This document shows positions 1 to 7,179 of a DNA stretch of 8,741 nt, piece by piece; the stretch's first letter is position 1; the number at the start of each line of letters is the position of its first letter. The position numbers and the translations under genes are program-made. Under the pieces are notes generated by a model. That model searched no databases and had not been told where the DNA came from. It saw only the letters and a list, made by a program, of their open reading frames with translations. The stretch comes from Desulfosporosinus sp. UBA5188. Its GTDB lineage: Bacteria > Bacillota > Desulfitobacteriia > Desulfitobacteriales > Desulfitobacteriaceae. The stretch lies in contig DHWG01000004.1 of the NCBI GenBank assembly GCA_002413075.1, forward strand, positions 1 through 8,741, written 5' to 3'.

Positions 1-89
1 TCTTGAATCATGCCAATTAAACGAACTGCATTGACGTTGTGATCCAACTCAATTTTTCCAAGCTCATGCCAGAATATTTTAATTAACAT
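1..89 (-). pseudogene. possible PAS/PAC-domain fragment running off the left edge
   Basis: Read on the minus strand from an ATG at 89-87, the frame is open to the window edge. It encodes about 29 residues including GKIELDHNVNAVRLIGMIQ. This resembles the last strands of a PAS domain, where the common pattern is a G-K-I/V-x-x-D-x-x-G-x-x-V-R-x-I-G-x-x-Q-D-I-T run. The frame extends upstream to a TGA near 127, but the added residues do not look like the front of a PAS domain. No Shine-Dalgarno sequence precedes the ATG. It could be the remnant of a sensor kinase or regulator, or a chance open frame. The predicted hyd promoter overlaps its 5' end, so the two calls weaken each other. Confidence 0.3.
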
Positions 90-111
90 ATACAATTTAG
101 AATAATACAAT
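83..111 (+). promoter_or_regulatory. predicted sigma-A promoter of the hydrogenase operon
   Basis: A -35 box TTAACA at 83-88 (5 of 6 to TTGACA) and a -10 box TACAAT at 106-111 (5 of 6 to TATAAT) are separated by exactly 17 nt. Transcription would start near 118 and leave an A/T-rich leader of about 105 nt before the first gene. Other AT-rich hexamers nearby (91-96, 98-103) could also act as -10 boxes. No clear operator, such as a Rex palindrome, was found beside it. Confidence 0.5.
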
Positions 112-222
112 AATGGAAATAAAACTCAATATTGCCTCTTCACACCAAATTTTCAGTTCTTCGTTTCACCAATATTCTTAATTAAGAGGGAGAAAAAAGG
201 AAGAAAAAGGGGGTATGTGTAG

Positions 223-741
223 ATGAATTGTTCGACAGAATGTTCATGTAAAGAAGAGAGTGATCAAGAGAAATACGCGCGGATCGAAGAAATCATTCAG
301 GAGTATAAAGACAAAGAAGGGAACCTCATTCAAATTTTACATTTTGCACAGGGTATATATGGGTATCTTCCCCTTGAATTGCAGCAATTTATTGCTCAGA
401 AGCTCGATATCCCGTTATCCAAAGTTTATGGCGTCACTTCGTTTTACTCCTTCTTCTCAATTGAGCCCAAAGGTGAGAATACAATTCGGGTTTGCTTAGG
501 TACGGCCTGCTACGTTCGTGGAGGGAAAAAGATCATAGATCGCTTAAAAGAGTTACTAAGTGTGGAGGTAGGCAGTACCACTACAGACGGTAAATTCACG
601 CTTGAAGTGGCACGGTGCATCGGCGCGTGCGGACTGGCTCCCGCGATGACCATCAATGATACAGTTTATAAGCAGGTAAACCCAGACAAGTTACAGGCCA
701 TCCTTAAGAAAGCTATAGCACAGAACGAGGTGAAGAAATGA
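223..741 (+). CDS. hydC: NuoE/HydC-type [2Fe-2S] subunit of the NAD(P)-linked [FeFe] hydrogenase
   Basis: This 172-residue protein belongs to the thioredoxin-like [2Fe-2S] family of the complex I 24-kDa subunit (NuoE, HndA, HydC). An N-terminal helical region (about 15-80, with the family-typical VYGVTSFYSFF at 68-78) precedes the cluster fold. The four expected ligands are visible as C91-x4-C96 and C132-x3-C136. In HydABC-type enzymes this subunit sits against the NADH-FMN subunit and holds a cluster next to the flavin. The start at 223 has a GGGGG Shine-Dalgarno stretch at 209-213. The stop overlaps the next start (ATGA at 738-741), which indicates translational coupling. Unusually, residues 3, 7 and 9 are also cysteines. 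Length and ligands are normal, so the gene looks intact. HydC is named by analogy with Thermotoga; the family assignment is firm. Confidence 0.93.
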   Translation: MNCSTECSCKEESDQEKYARIEEIIQEYKDKEGNLIQILHFAQGIYGYLPLELQQFIAQKLDIPLSKVYGVTSFYSFFSIEPKGENTIRVCLGTACYVRGGKKIIDRLKELLSVEVGSTTTDGKFTLEVARCIGACGLAPAMTINDTVYKQVNPDKLQAILKKAIAQNEVKK

Positions 742-3700
742 GTGATCAAACGCCAAGTATCAAAGCAATTAGCGACCTTGTGAAAATCAGCGCACAATAT
801 AAGGCGACGATCGAAAGCCATAAATATACCGTTCTAGTTTGTTCAGGCGCAGGGTGTGTCTCCTCAAATTGTCATCTTGTTAAGGAGGCCTTACTCAACA
901 GCCTGAAGGATAATAATCTCCAGGATGATGTTTTTGTGATTGAAACGGGTTGTATAGGGACCTGTTCACTCGGACCCGTCATGGTCTTTTTACCCGAAGA
1001 AACGTTATACACAAAACTAAGCCCAGCGGATGTGCCTTCTATTGTGAAATCACATTTAATGGACCATAAAATTAAAGTGGATAAAACGTATGTTGATCCT
1101 CAGACCGGTGAACCGATACTTTGCATGAAGGACATTAGCTTCTTTAAAGAGCAGGTAAAGATCGCCTTACGAAACTGTGGTAGCATTGAACATTCTTCTA
1201 TTGAAGCCTATATTGCCAAAGATGGTTATCTGGCGATTGCCAAGGCCTTAACAGACATGACGCCAAGTCAAGTTGTGGAAGAAGTCAAAAAGTCTGGTTT
1301 AAGAGGGCGCGGTGGGGCAGGTTTTCCCACAGGCCTTAAATGGGAAGCCGGCAAGAATATAGAAGCCGATCAGAAATATATTGTTTGCAACGCTGATGAG
1401 GGCGACCCAGGCGCCTTTATGGACAGGAGTATTTTAGAAGGTGATCCGCACAGTGTCATTGAAGGAATGATGCTTGGAGCGTATGCCATTGGCGCTGATA
1501 AGGGGTATGTCTATGTAAGAGCGGAGTATCCCCTGGCGGTGGAACGTTTAAGCCATGCCATTGAATTGTCTCGTCAAGTCGGTTTGCTTGGGGAAAATAT
1601 CCTTCAGACCTCCTTTAACTTTAATCTGGAAATTAGAATTGGAGCAGGAGCCTTTGTTTGTGGTGAGGAAACAGCCCTTATGGCTTCGATTGAGGGAGAG
1701 CGGGGAGAACCAAGACAGAAACCACCCTTTCCCTTTCAGAAAGGTTTATATGGAAAACCAACGATTATCAATAATGTAGAAACCTTCGCCAATGTTCCCC
1801 CTATTATTCAAAACGGAAACGCGTGGTATGCGAAGTTTGGAACGGAAAAAAGCAAGGGAACAAAGGTCTTTGCGTTGGCTGGAGATATTACCAATACCGG
1901 AATTATTGAAGTCCCCATGGGAACAACACTGGGAGATATACTCTTTAAAATTGGCGGTGGAATTCCTAAGAAGAAGGCCTTTAAAGCGGCCCAAACCGGT
2001 GGACCGTCTGGGGGCTGCATTACCAAAAAAAATCTAAATACACCCGTTGACTATGAATCCCTGACAGCACTCGGAGCCATCATGGGTTCAGGTGGCTTAA
2101 TCAGTATGGATGAGGACACCTGTATGGTGGACATGGCCAGATTTTTCATGGAATTCGTTCAAGATGAATCGTGTGGAAAATGTGTTCCCTGCCGAACAGG
2201 CACGAAAAGAATGTTAGAAATCTTAGAGCGCATTACCAAAGGAGAAGGACAAGTTGGAGATATTGAACTTCTGGAGGAATTAGGGGAGACCATACAGCTG
2301 TCGGCACTTTGTGGCTTGGGTCAAACAGCCCCAAATCCCATTTTGAGCACGATCAAGAACTTCCGTGTGGAGTATGAGGAGCATATTAATCATAAATACT
2401 GTCGTGCCGGAGTCTGTGGCGATTTGTTTATCTCTCCCTGTGCCAATGCCTGTCCGGCTGGGGTTAATATACCCGGCTATATCGCTCTGATTGGGGTCGG
2501 AAGGTTAAGGGATGCGTATAACCTCATTCGCCAAGAAAACCCGTTTCCAGCCGTATGCGGTCGCGTTTGTACGCATCCGTGCGAAAGCAAATGCCGAAGG
2601 GCTCAACTCGATGAGGCCATTGCCATCGCCGATTTGAAAAGATATGTTGCCGATTACGTCCTGAACCACGAGGAACCCTACACGGATCTTATCTTTCCTA
2701 GAAACGGAAAGTGCGTAGGAATCGTTGGAGCTGGTCCTTCCGGCTTAACTTGTGGGTATTATCTGGCGCGTTTGGGCTACATGGTCGATATTTATGAATC
2801 AATGCCGGTCGCGGGGGGGATTATGGCCTTTGGTATACCCGAATATCGATTACCCGAAGAAGTACTGCAGCACGAAATTAAGTTGATCAAGCAGGCAGGC
2901 GTAAACATCCACTTAAATATGGCCGTCGGCGAAGACGTCCTCTTTGAAGACCTTCGACAAAAGCATAACGCCGTCTATTTAGCCACAGGGACACAATTTT
3001 CCAATAAAGTAAATGTTCCAGGAGAAGACCTCAAAGGTGTCATACACGGCCTGAATTTTCTCAGAGACGTCCATTTAGGGAAGGACGTACAAATTGGGGA
3101 TCACGTGATCGTGATTGGTGGCGGCAACACAGCGCTTGATGCGGCGAGGGTGGCCATCAGACGTGGCGCGAAAGAAGTCAGTATCCTGTACCGGAGAACG
3201 ATTGAAGATATGCCAGCAGACCCCAGAGAAGTCCGTGATGCCCTTGAAGAAGGGATTAAGATTATTCCTTTAGTCACGCCAATCAGGTTTAGCGGGGAAG
3301 GTCATGTGACCCAGGTTGAAGGTATCCGGATGGAACTGGGTGAGTTTGATGAAAGTGGACGTAGAAAACCTAAAGCCATCCTAGGATCTGAATTCAACTT
3401 ACATGCGGATCTTGTGATACCCGCTGTGAGTCAGTATGCAGACCTACCTTTTATTGGTAAGGATGAACTAGAAGTGACTCAGTGGGGAACGTTTATAACC
3501 CATAAAGATTCAATGATGACAAATATCGAGGGTGTATTTGCGGGCGGCGACGTGGTTCGGGGATCAGATGTGGCGATTACGGCCATAGCCGATGGTAAAA
3601 ATGCGGCGAAGTCCATCGACAAATACCTGGGCGGAACAGGCGTGCTTAAGACCGGGGAAACGATCGAAATCCCGTTGCCTACGACCGATGAACAGGAAAT

Positions 3701-3842
3701 TATAGAGCACGAGCGATTCACCATGAAATTCCTAGATCCTGAGCTTAGGAAAAGCTCATTCGATGAGGTCGCCGTTGGTTTCCACAAGCTCAATGCGATC
3801 GCCGAATCAATGAGATGCTTAAGATGCGACAGGAGGGGCTAA
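738..3842 (+). CDS. HydB/NuoF-GltD fusion: NADH-FMN diaphorase joined to an FAD-NAD(P)H oxidoreductase
   Basis: 1034 residues with four modules. Residues 25-110 are a thioredoxin-like [2Fe-2S] domain (C35, C40, C72, C76). Residues 130-550 are a NuoF/HydB core: GLRGRGGAGFPTG at 187 and CNADEGDPGAFMDR at 217 for FMN/NADH, an SLBB region near 375-450, and [4Fe-4S] ligands C479, C482, C485 and C525. A hinge with H549, C555 and C560 resembles the metal-binding hinge of HydB. From 565 the usual two-cluster ferredoxin tail is replaced by a GltD/NfnB module. It has C568, C572, C607, C611, C615 and C619, an FAD loop GAGPSG at 664-669, a second dinucleotide site GGGNTALDAAR at 794-804 followed by YRR at 818-820 (typical of NADPH-binding GltD relatives), and the FAD-contacting VFAGGD at 933-938. 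It ends in RCLRCD. GAGGTGA at 727-733 supports the start. It is presumably the electron-distributing subunit of the hydrogenase. NADPH specificity is inferred. Confidence 0.92.
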   Translation: MSDQTPSIKAISDLVKISAQYKATIESHKYTVLVCSGAGCVSSNCHLVKEALLNSLKDNNLQDDVFVIETGCIGTCSLGPVMVFLPEETLYTKLSPADVPSIVKSHLMDHKIKVDKTYVDPQTGEPILCMKDISFFKEQVKIALRNCGSIEHSSIEAYIAKDGYLAIAKALTDMTPSQVVEEVKKSGLRGRGGAGFPTGLKWEAGKNIEADQKYIVCNADEGDPGAFMDRSILEGDPHSVIEGMMLGAYAIGADKGYVYVRAEYPLAVERLSHAIELSRQVGLLGENILQTSFNFNLEIRIGAGAFVCGEETALMASIEGERGEPRQKPPFPFQKGLYGKPTIINNVETFANVPPIIQNGNAWYAKFGTEKSKGTKVFALAGDITNTGIIEVPMGTTLGDILFKIGGGIPKKKAFKAAQTGGPSGGCITKKNLNTPVDYESLTALGAIMGSGGLISMDEDTCMVDMARFFMEFVQDESCGKCVPCRTGTKRMLEILERITKGEGQVGDIELLEELGETIQLSALCGLGQTAPNPILSTIKNFRVEYEEHINHKYCRAGVCGDLFISPCANACPAGVNIPGYIALIGVGRLRDAYNLIRQENPFPAVCGRVCTHPCESKCRRAQLDEAIAIADLKRYVADYVLNHEEPYTDLIFPRNGKCVGIVGAGPSGLTCGYYLARLGYMVDIYESMPVAGGIMAFGIPEYRLPEEVLQHEIKLIKQAGVNIHLNMAVGEDVLFEDLRQKHNAVYLATGTQFSNKVNVPGEDLKGVIHGLNFLRDVHLGKDVQIGDHVIVIGGGNTALDAARVAIRRGAKEVSILYRRTIEDMPADPREVRDALEEGIKIIPLVTPIRFSGEGHVTQVEGIRMELGEFDESGRRKPKAILGSEFNLHADLVIPAVSQYADLPFIGKDELEVTQWGTFITHKDSMMTNIEGVFAGGDVVRGSDVAITAIADGKNAAKSIDKYLGGTGVLKTGETIEIPLPTTDEQEIIEHERFTMKFLDPELRKSSFDEVAVGFHKLNAIAESMRCLRCDRRG
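3831..3838 (+). promoter_or_regulatory. ribosome binding site deciding the hydA start
   Basis: AGGAGGGG lies 6 nt before the ATG at 3845, inside the last codons of the upstream gene. The in-frame ATG at 3815 has no such site. Choosing 3845 shortens the reading frame by 10 residues and begins the protein exactly at its [2Fe-2S] ferredoxin domain. Confidence 0.85.
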
Positions 3843-3844
3843 CC

Positions 3845-5656
3845 ATGGTGAATTTAACCATCAATAATAAATCAATCACGGTTGAAGACGGCCTGACAAT
3901 TATCCAAGCTGCCAAGCAAAATAACATCCTAATTCCCAGCCTCTGTTACTTAGAAGGCGTGCATAAATCAGGTTCTTGTAGGATTTGCGTGGTCGAGGTG
4001 GAAGGCGTTAAGGCCTTACAAGCCTCTTGCATCAGTGCGGTCAGAGAGGGTATGGTAGTCCATACGAATTCACCCAAAGTTAAACGGGCCAGAAAGATTC
4101 TCTATGAGCTCATCCTGTCAGATCACCCGAAGGATTGTTTAAACTGCAAGAGAAGCCAGAATTGCGAATTGCAAAAGTTAGGAGAGACCATAGGGGCTAC
4201 TGAGGAACGGTTTAAAGGGGAAAAGTCGAAATCCTATCTAGATAACACGTCCCCTTCAATTATTAGAGATACTTCAAAGTGTATTCTATGTCGACGATGT
4301 GTGACGGTCTGCAACGAGATTCAAGGTGTCGGTATTTTAAACGCACAGGGAAGAGGTTACAAAACCGTCATCGGGCCAGCGGCAGATCTTGTCTTGAATA
4401 GTGTTAATTGTACCTACTGCGGGCAATGTGTCGCAGTATGCCCCGTTGGAGCGCTCCAAGAAAAGGATTCAATCTCCAGAGTCTGGGAGGCTCTGAATGA
4501 TCCTAAGAAACGTGTCATCGTTCAAACAGCACCGGCCATACGAGCCGCTCTTGGGGGGGAATTTGGCTACGAAGCGGGTACTTTAGTCACCGGTAAAATG
4601 GCGACAGCCCTTCGAGACTTGGGATTTGATGACGTCTTTGATACTAATTTCACGGCAGACTTAACCATTCTGGAAGAAGGGACCGAATTCTTACAACGCG
4701 TTCAAACGGCTTTGAGCGGTGGAAATGCGGCACTCCCTATGATCACCAGTTGTAGCCCTGGTTGGATTAAGTATGTGGAACATGCTTTTCCAGCGCAACT
4801 CAATCATCTGTCAACCTGTAAATCTCCCCATACCATGCTGGGGGCGTTAGCAAAATCTTATTATGCTGAGAAGATCGGGGTTGCCCCAGAAGACATCTTC
4901 GTAGTTTCAGTAATGCCTTGTACCGCCAAGAAATTCGAAATCTCTCGACCAGAAATGAAAAATCATGGTCAATTCAATGTCGATGCCGTCTTAACAACGA
5001 GAGAGCTGGCCAGGATTATCAAGGAAGCGGGCATTGATTTTAGATCATTGGAAGAGGGCTCCTTCGATAGTCCCTTAGGTCTATCTTCAGGTGCAGCGGA
5101 TATCTTCGCGGTCACAGGAGGGGTCATGGAAGCCGCACTCCGAACAGTCTATGAAGTCGTGACAGGTCGGGAATTACCCTTTGAAAAACTGCATGTAACA
5201 CCCATCGTAGGCTTAGACCAAATTAAAACCGCTGAGTTGACGATTAAGGACGCCGTTGAAGCGTATAAATTCCTAGAAGGGGTCACCGTAAAAGTTGCAG
5301 TGACCAGTGGCTTGAAGGGTGCAAAAATCCTCATGGAGGAAATTGCTCGAGGCGAGTCCCCTTACCATTTTATCGAAGTGATGGGATGCCCCAATGGATG
5401 CATCAGTGGAGGGGGACAGCCTAGACCCACCACTCAAGCGATTCGCGAAAGTCGATTTAAGGCCATTTACAAAGAGGATGAAGGAAAACAACTGAGGAAA
5501 TCGCATGAAAATCCCTTCATCACTAAGATTTATGCAGAGTTCCTTGGACATCCGTTGGGGCATAAGTCCCATGAATTACTGCACACGGATTACACGAAAC
5601 GTGGCGTCTACAACGAGTGTCTACTGGAGGATCCAACACCGTCTAGCAAAAGCTAA
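3845..5656 (+). CDS. hydA: [FeFe] hydrogenase catalytic subunit, HydA/HndD type (M3 architecture)
   Basis: Catalyses reversible H2 formation or oxidation in the cytoplasm; no signal peptide or Tat motif is seen. Its 603 residues carry a plant-type [2Fe-2S] domain (C34, C45, C48, C62), a His-Cys3 [4Fe-4S] site (H94, C98, C101, C107) and two [4Fe-4S] clusters (C146, C149, C152, C156; C189, C192, C195, C199). The H-cluster domain follows, with L1 TSCSPGW at 301-307, L2 MPCTAKKFE at 357-365 and L3 EVMGCPNGCISGGGQP at 511-526. Residues matching the known proton path are present (C303, E278, E281, S323, R285). Compared with the usual TSCCPGW, the second L1 cysteine is serine 304. Length and domain order match CpI-like enzymes, and the extra C-terminal [2Fe-2S] domain of Thermotoga HydA is absent. 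It starts 2 nt after the fusion gene, so the two subunits are probably made together. Maturases HydE, HydF and HydG are not in this window. Confidence 0.95.
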   Translation: MVNLTINNKSITVEDGLTIIQAAKQNNILIPSLCYLEGVHKSGSCRICVVEVEGVKALQASCISAVREGMVVHTNSPKVKRARKILYELILSDHPKDCLNCKRSQNCELQKLGETIGATEERFKGEKSKSYLDNTSPSIIRDTSKCILCRRCVTVCNEIQGVGILNAQGRGYKTVIGPAADLVLNSVNCTYCGQCVAVCPVGALQEKDSISRVWEALNDPKKRVIVQTAPAIRAALGGEFGYEAGTLVTGKMATALRDLGFDDVFDTNFTADLTILEEGTEFLQRVQTALSGGNAALPMITSCSPGWIKYVEHAFPAQLNHLSTCKSPHTMLGALAKSYYAEKIGVAPEDIFVVSVMPCTAKKFEISRPEMKNHGQFNVDAVLTTRELARIIKEAGIDFRSLEEGSFDSPLGLSSGAADIFAVTGGVMEAALRTVYEVVTGRELPFEKLHVTPIVGLDQIKTAELTIKDAVEAYKFLEGVTVKVAVTSGLKGAKILMEEIARGESPYHFIEVMGCPNGCISGGGQPRPTTQAIRESRFKAIYKEDEGKQLRKSHENPFITKIYAEFLGHPLGHKSHELLHTDYTKRGVYNECLLEDPTPSSKS

Positions 5657-5680
5657 GCATTATAGGATAATATAAGGTTA

Positions 5681-5720
5681 AGGAGCGAACCCTAAGGTGA
5701 GTTTAGGGTTCGCTCTTCTT
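5681..5720 (+). terminator. intrinsic terminator of the hydrogenase operon
   Basis: A perfect 13-bp inverted repeat pairs GAGCGAACCCTAA at 5683-5695 with its complement at 5703-5715 around a 7-nt loop. The stem can extend by a G-U and an A-U pair at the base and a G-U pair at the top. The following CTTCTTAATACTT is T-rich but interrupted, so some read-through into dsdA is possible. It lies 25 nt past the hydA stop codon. Confidence 0.8.
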
Positions 5721-5741
5721 AATACTTAGTCATGATCGCAG

Positions 5742-5748
5742 AAAGGAA
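5742..5748 (+). promoter_or_regulatory. ribosome binding site deciding the dsdA start
   Basis: AAAGGAA lies 7 nt before the ATG at 5756. The upstream in-frame ATG at 5732 is preceded by CTTAATACTTAGTC, which has no Shine-Dalgarno character. The later start is therefore preferred. Confidence 0.6.
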
Positions 5749-5755
5749 CGTACGG

Positions 5756-7123
5756 ATGGATTATGATCTGATCGCAGGCAACACGTTCGAAGATTGGAAG
5801 AAACTCTATCCTTTGTTGGAGGACATCGTTTCGGCCAGAGAAGTATTCTGGGCAAACCCCGAGTACAGACCTTTCGAAGAAGCCATAAGTAACCTATCAA
5901 TTGGTGAAGTAGAAGTGAAGAAGGCCGAAGAAAGGCTACGCCGATTTGCCCCCTATATCGTTCAAGTGTTTCCCGAGACTAAGGACCGCTTAGGGCCTAT
6001 TGAGTCTCCACTAAAGAGAATACCAGGAATGAAGAAAGAACTTGAGAGACTATTTGACGGCCAAATTCCTGGACAGTTACTTCTGAAATGTGATAACCAG
6101 CTGCCTATTGCCGGGTCTATCAAAGCCCGAGGGGGTATCTATGAAGTCTTAAAGCACGCTGAAGACCTGGCACTTCAAAACAAGTTGCTCACCTTACAGG
6201 ATGATTATTCGGTGTTTGATAGTCAACGATTTAGGGATTTCTTTACAAACTATTCGATGGCCGTGGGCTCTACGGGAAATTTGGGACTAAGTATCGGAAT
6301 CATGGGCGCTCAATTGGGCTTTAAAGTCACGGTACATATGTCAGCTGACGCCAAGCCGTGGAAAAAAGATCTGCTGAGGTCTAAAAATGTCACAGTCGTT
6401 GAATATGACTCAGACTTCAGTAAGGCGGTTGAAGAAGGAAGAAAGCAGTCCGACTGTGACCCCAACAGCTATTTTATTGATGATGAGACATCGCAGGACC
6501 TTTTTCTAGGCTATGCGGTTGCAGCTTATCGACTTCAGAAACAGCTCAAGGATCTCAAGATAACGGTGGATGAAAATCATCCGTTGTTCGTGTATTTGCC
6601 TTGTGGTGTAGGCGGAAGTCCAGGAGGCATAACCTACGGCTTAAAGTTGATTTTCAAGGATTATGTCCACTGCTTCTTCGTAGAGCCGACCCACTCTCCA
6701 GCGATGTTGATCGGTCTTATGACAGGGCTTCATCATCAAGTATCGGTTCAGGATTTCGGCCTGGATAATCAGACAGCAGCCGACGGTCTTGCGGTAGGGC
6801 GGCCCTCTGGCTTTGTGGCCAAGACGTTGAAAAATCTCATCAGTGGCGTAGTAACTGTAGACGATCACCCATTGTTTGTGCTCTTAAAAACCTTGATTGA
6901 CTCAGAAATGATTCACTTAGAACCGTCTGCCTTGGCAGGATTCCCCGGTATCGGACGATTATTAATCGATCCGGCCGGGAAGAAATATATAGAAGATCAC
7001 CAATTGAAGGATAAATTACAGGAGGCAACCCATATTGTCTGGGCCACAGGGGGCAGTATGGTCCCGCAAGAGATTATGGCAGCCTATTACCAAAGAGGTC
7101 TCGATTATTGCACGTTGAAGTAA
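5756..7123 (+). CDS. dsdA: D-serine dehydratase (D-serine ammonia-lyase)
   Basis: This PLP enzyme converts D-serine to pyruvate and ammonia in the cytoplasm. Fold-type II features are clear, numbering from the 5756 start. PIAGSIKARGG at 117-127 holds the Schiff-base lysine K123. GSTGNLG at 171-177 is the phosphate and substrate loop. SYFIDDETSQDLFLGYA lies near 238-254, GVGGSPGG at 284-291 is the glycine-rich phosphate cup, and ATGGSMVP at 430-437 is near the C-terminus. The length of 455 residues is close to that of Escherichia coli DsdA (442). The alternative start at 5732 would add eight residues. The gene follows the hyd terminator by about 35 nt with no convincing promoter of its own, so its expression could depend on read-through or on an unrecognised promoter. 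The family match is strong; physiological activity on D-threonine or similar amino acids is also possible. Confidence 0.92.
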   Translation: MDYDLIAGNTFEDWKKLYPLLEDIVSAREVFWANPEYRPFEEAISNLSIGEVEVKKAEERLRRFAPYIVQVFPETKDRLGPIESPLKRIPGMKKELERLFDGQIPGQLLLKCDNQLPIAGSIKARGGIYEVLKHAEDLALQNKLLTLQDDYSVFDSQRFRDFFTNYSMAVGSTGNLGLSIGIMGAQLGFKVTVHMSADAKPWKKDLLRSKNVTVVEYDSDFSKAVEEGRKQSDCDPNSYFIDDETSQDLFLGYAVAAYRLQKQLKDLKITVDENHPLFVYLPCGVGGSPGGITYGLKLIFKDYVHCFFVEPTHSPAMLIGLMTGLHHQVSVQDFGLDNQTAADGLAVGRPSGFVAKTLKNLISGVVTVDDHPLFVLLKTLIDSEMIHLEPSALAGFPGIGRLLIDPAGKKYIEDHQLKDKLQEATHIVWATGGSMVPQEIMAAYYQRGLDYCTLK

Positions 7124-7179
7124 GTAGACAAGGAAACTTAAATGTTATATCTTTGAATCAATAGAAGGGGGAATAACAC

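Noticed and set aside
37..53. CRP/FNR- or Rex-like site upstream of the hyd promoter
   Set aside because: TTGTGATCCAACTCAAT has a good left half, but the right half matches neither the CRP nor the Rex palindrome well; it is too weak to call.
135..190. Leader hairpin (CCTCTT pairing with AAGAGG) before the first gene
   Set aside because: Only six base pairs with a loop of about 42 nt; no conserved riboswitch features.
3815..3844. Longer hydA starting at the ATG at 3815 (10 extra residues)
   Set aside because: It has no ribosome binding site and overlaps the upstream gene by 28 bases; the ATG at 3845 has AGGAGGGG at ideal spacing and begins at the domain start.
5273..5572. Minus-strand open frames inside hydA and other genes
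   Set aside because: They lie opposite strongly conserved coding sequence, lack ribosome binding sites and show no recognisable domains.
5732..5755. Longer dsdA starting at 5732
   Set aside because: No Shine-Dalgarno sequence before it; AAAGGAA fits the ATG at 5756. The longer form is not excluded.
7115..7143. Promoter for the nitroreductase gene (TTGAAG, 17 nt, TTAAAT)
   Set aside because: Each box matches only 4 of 6 bases; in AT-rich sequence this is expected by chance.
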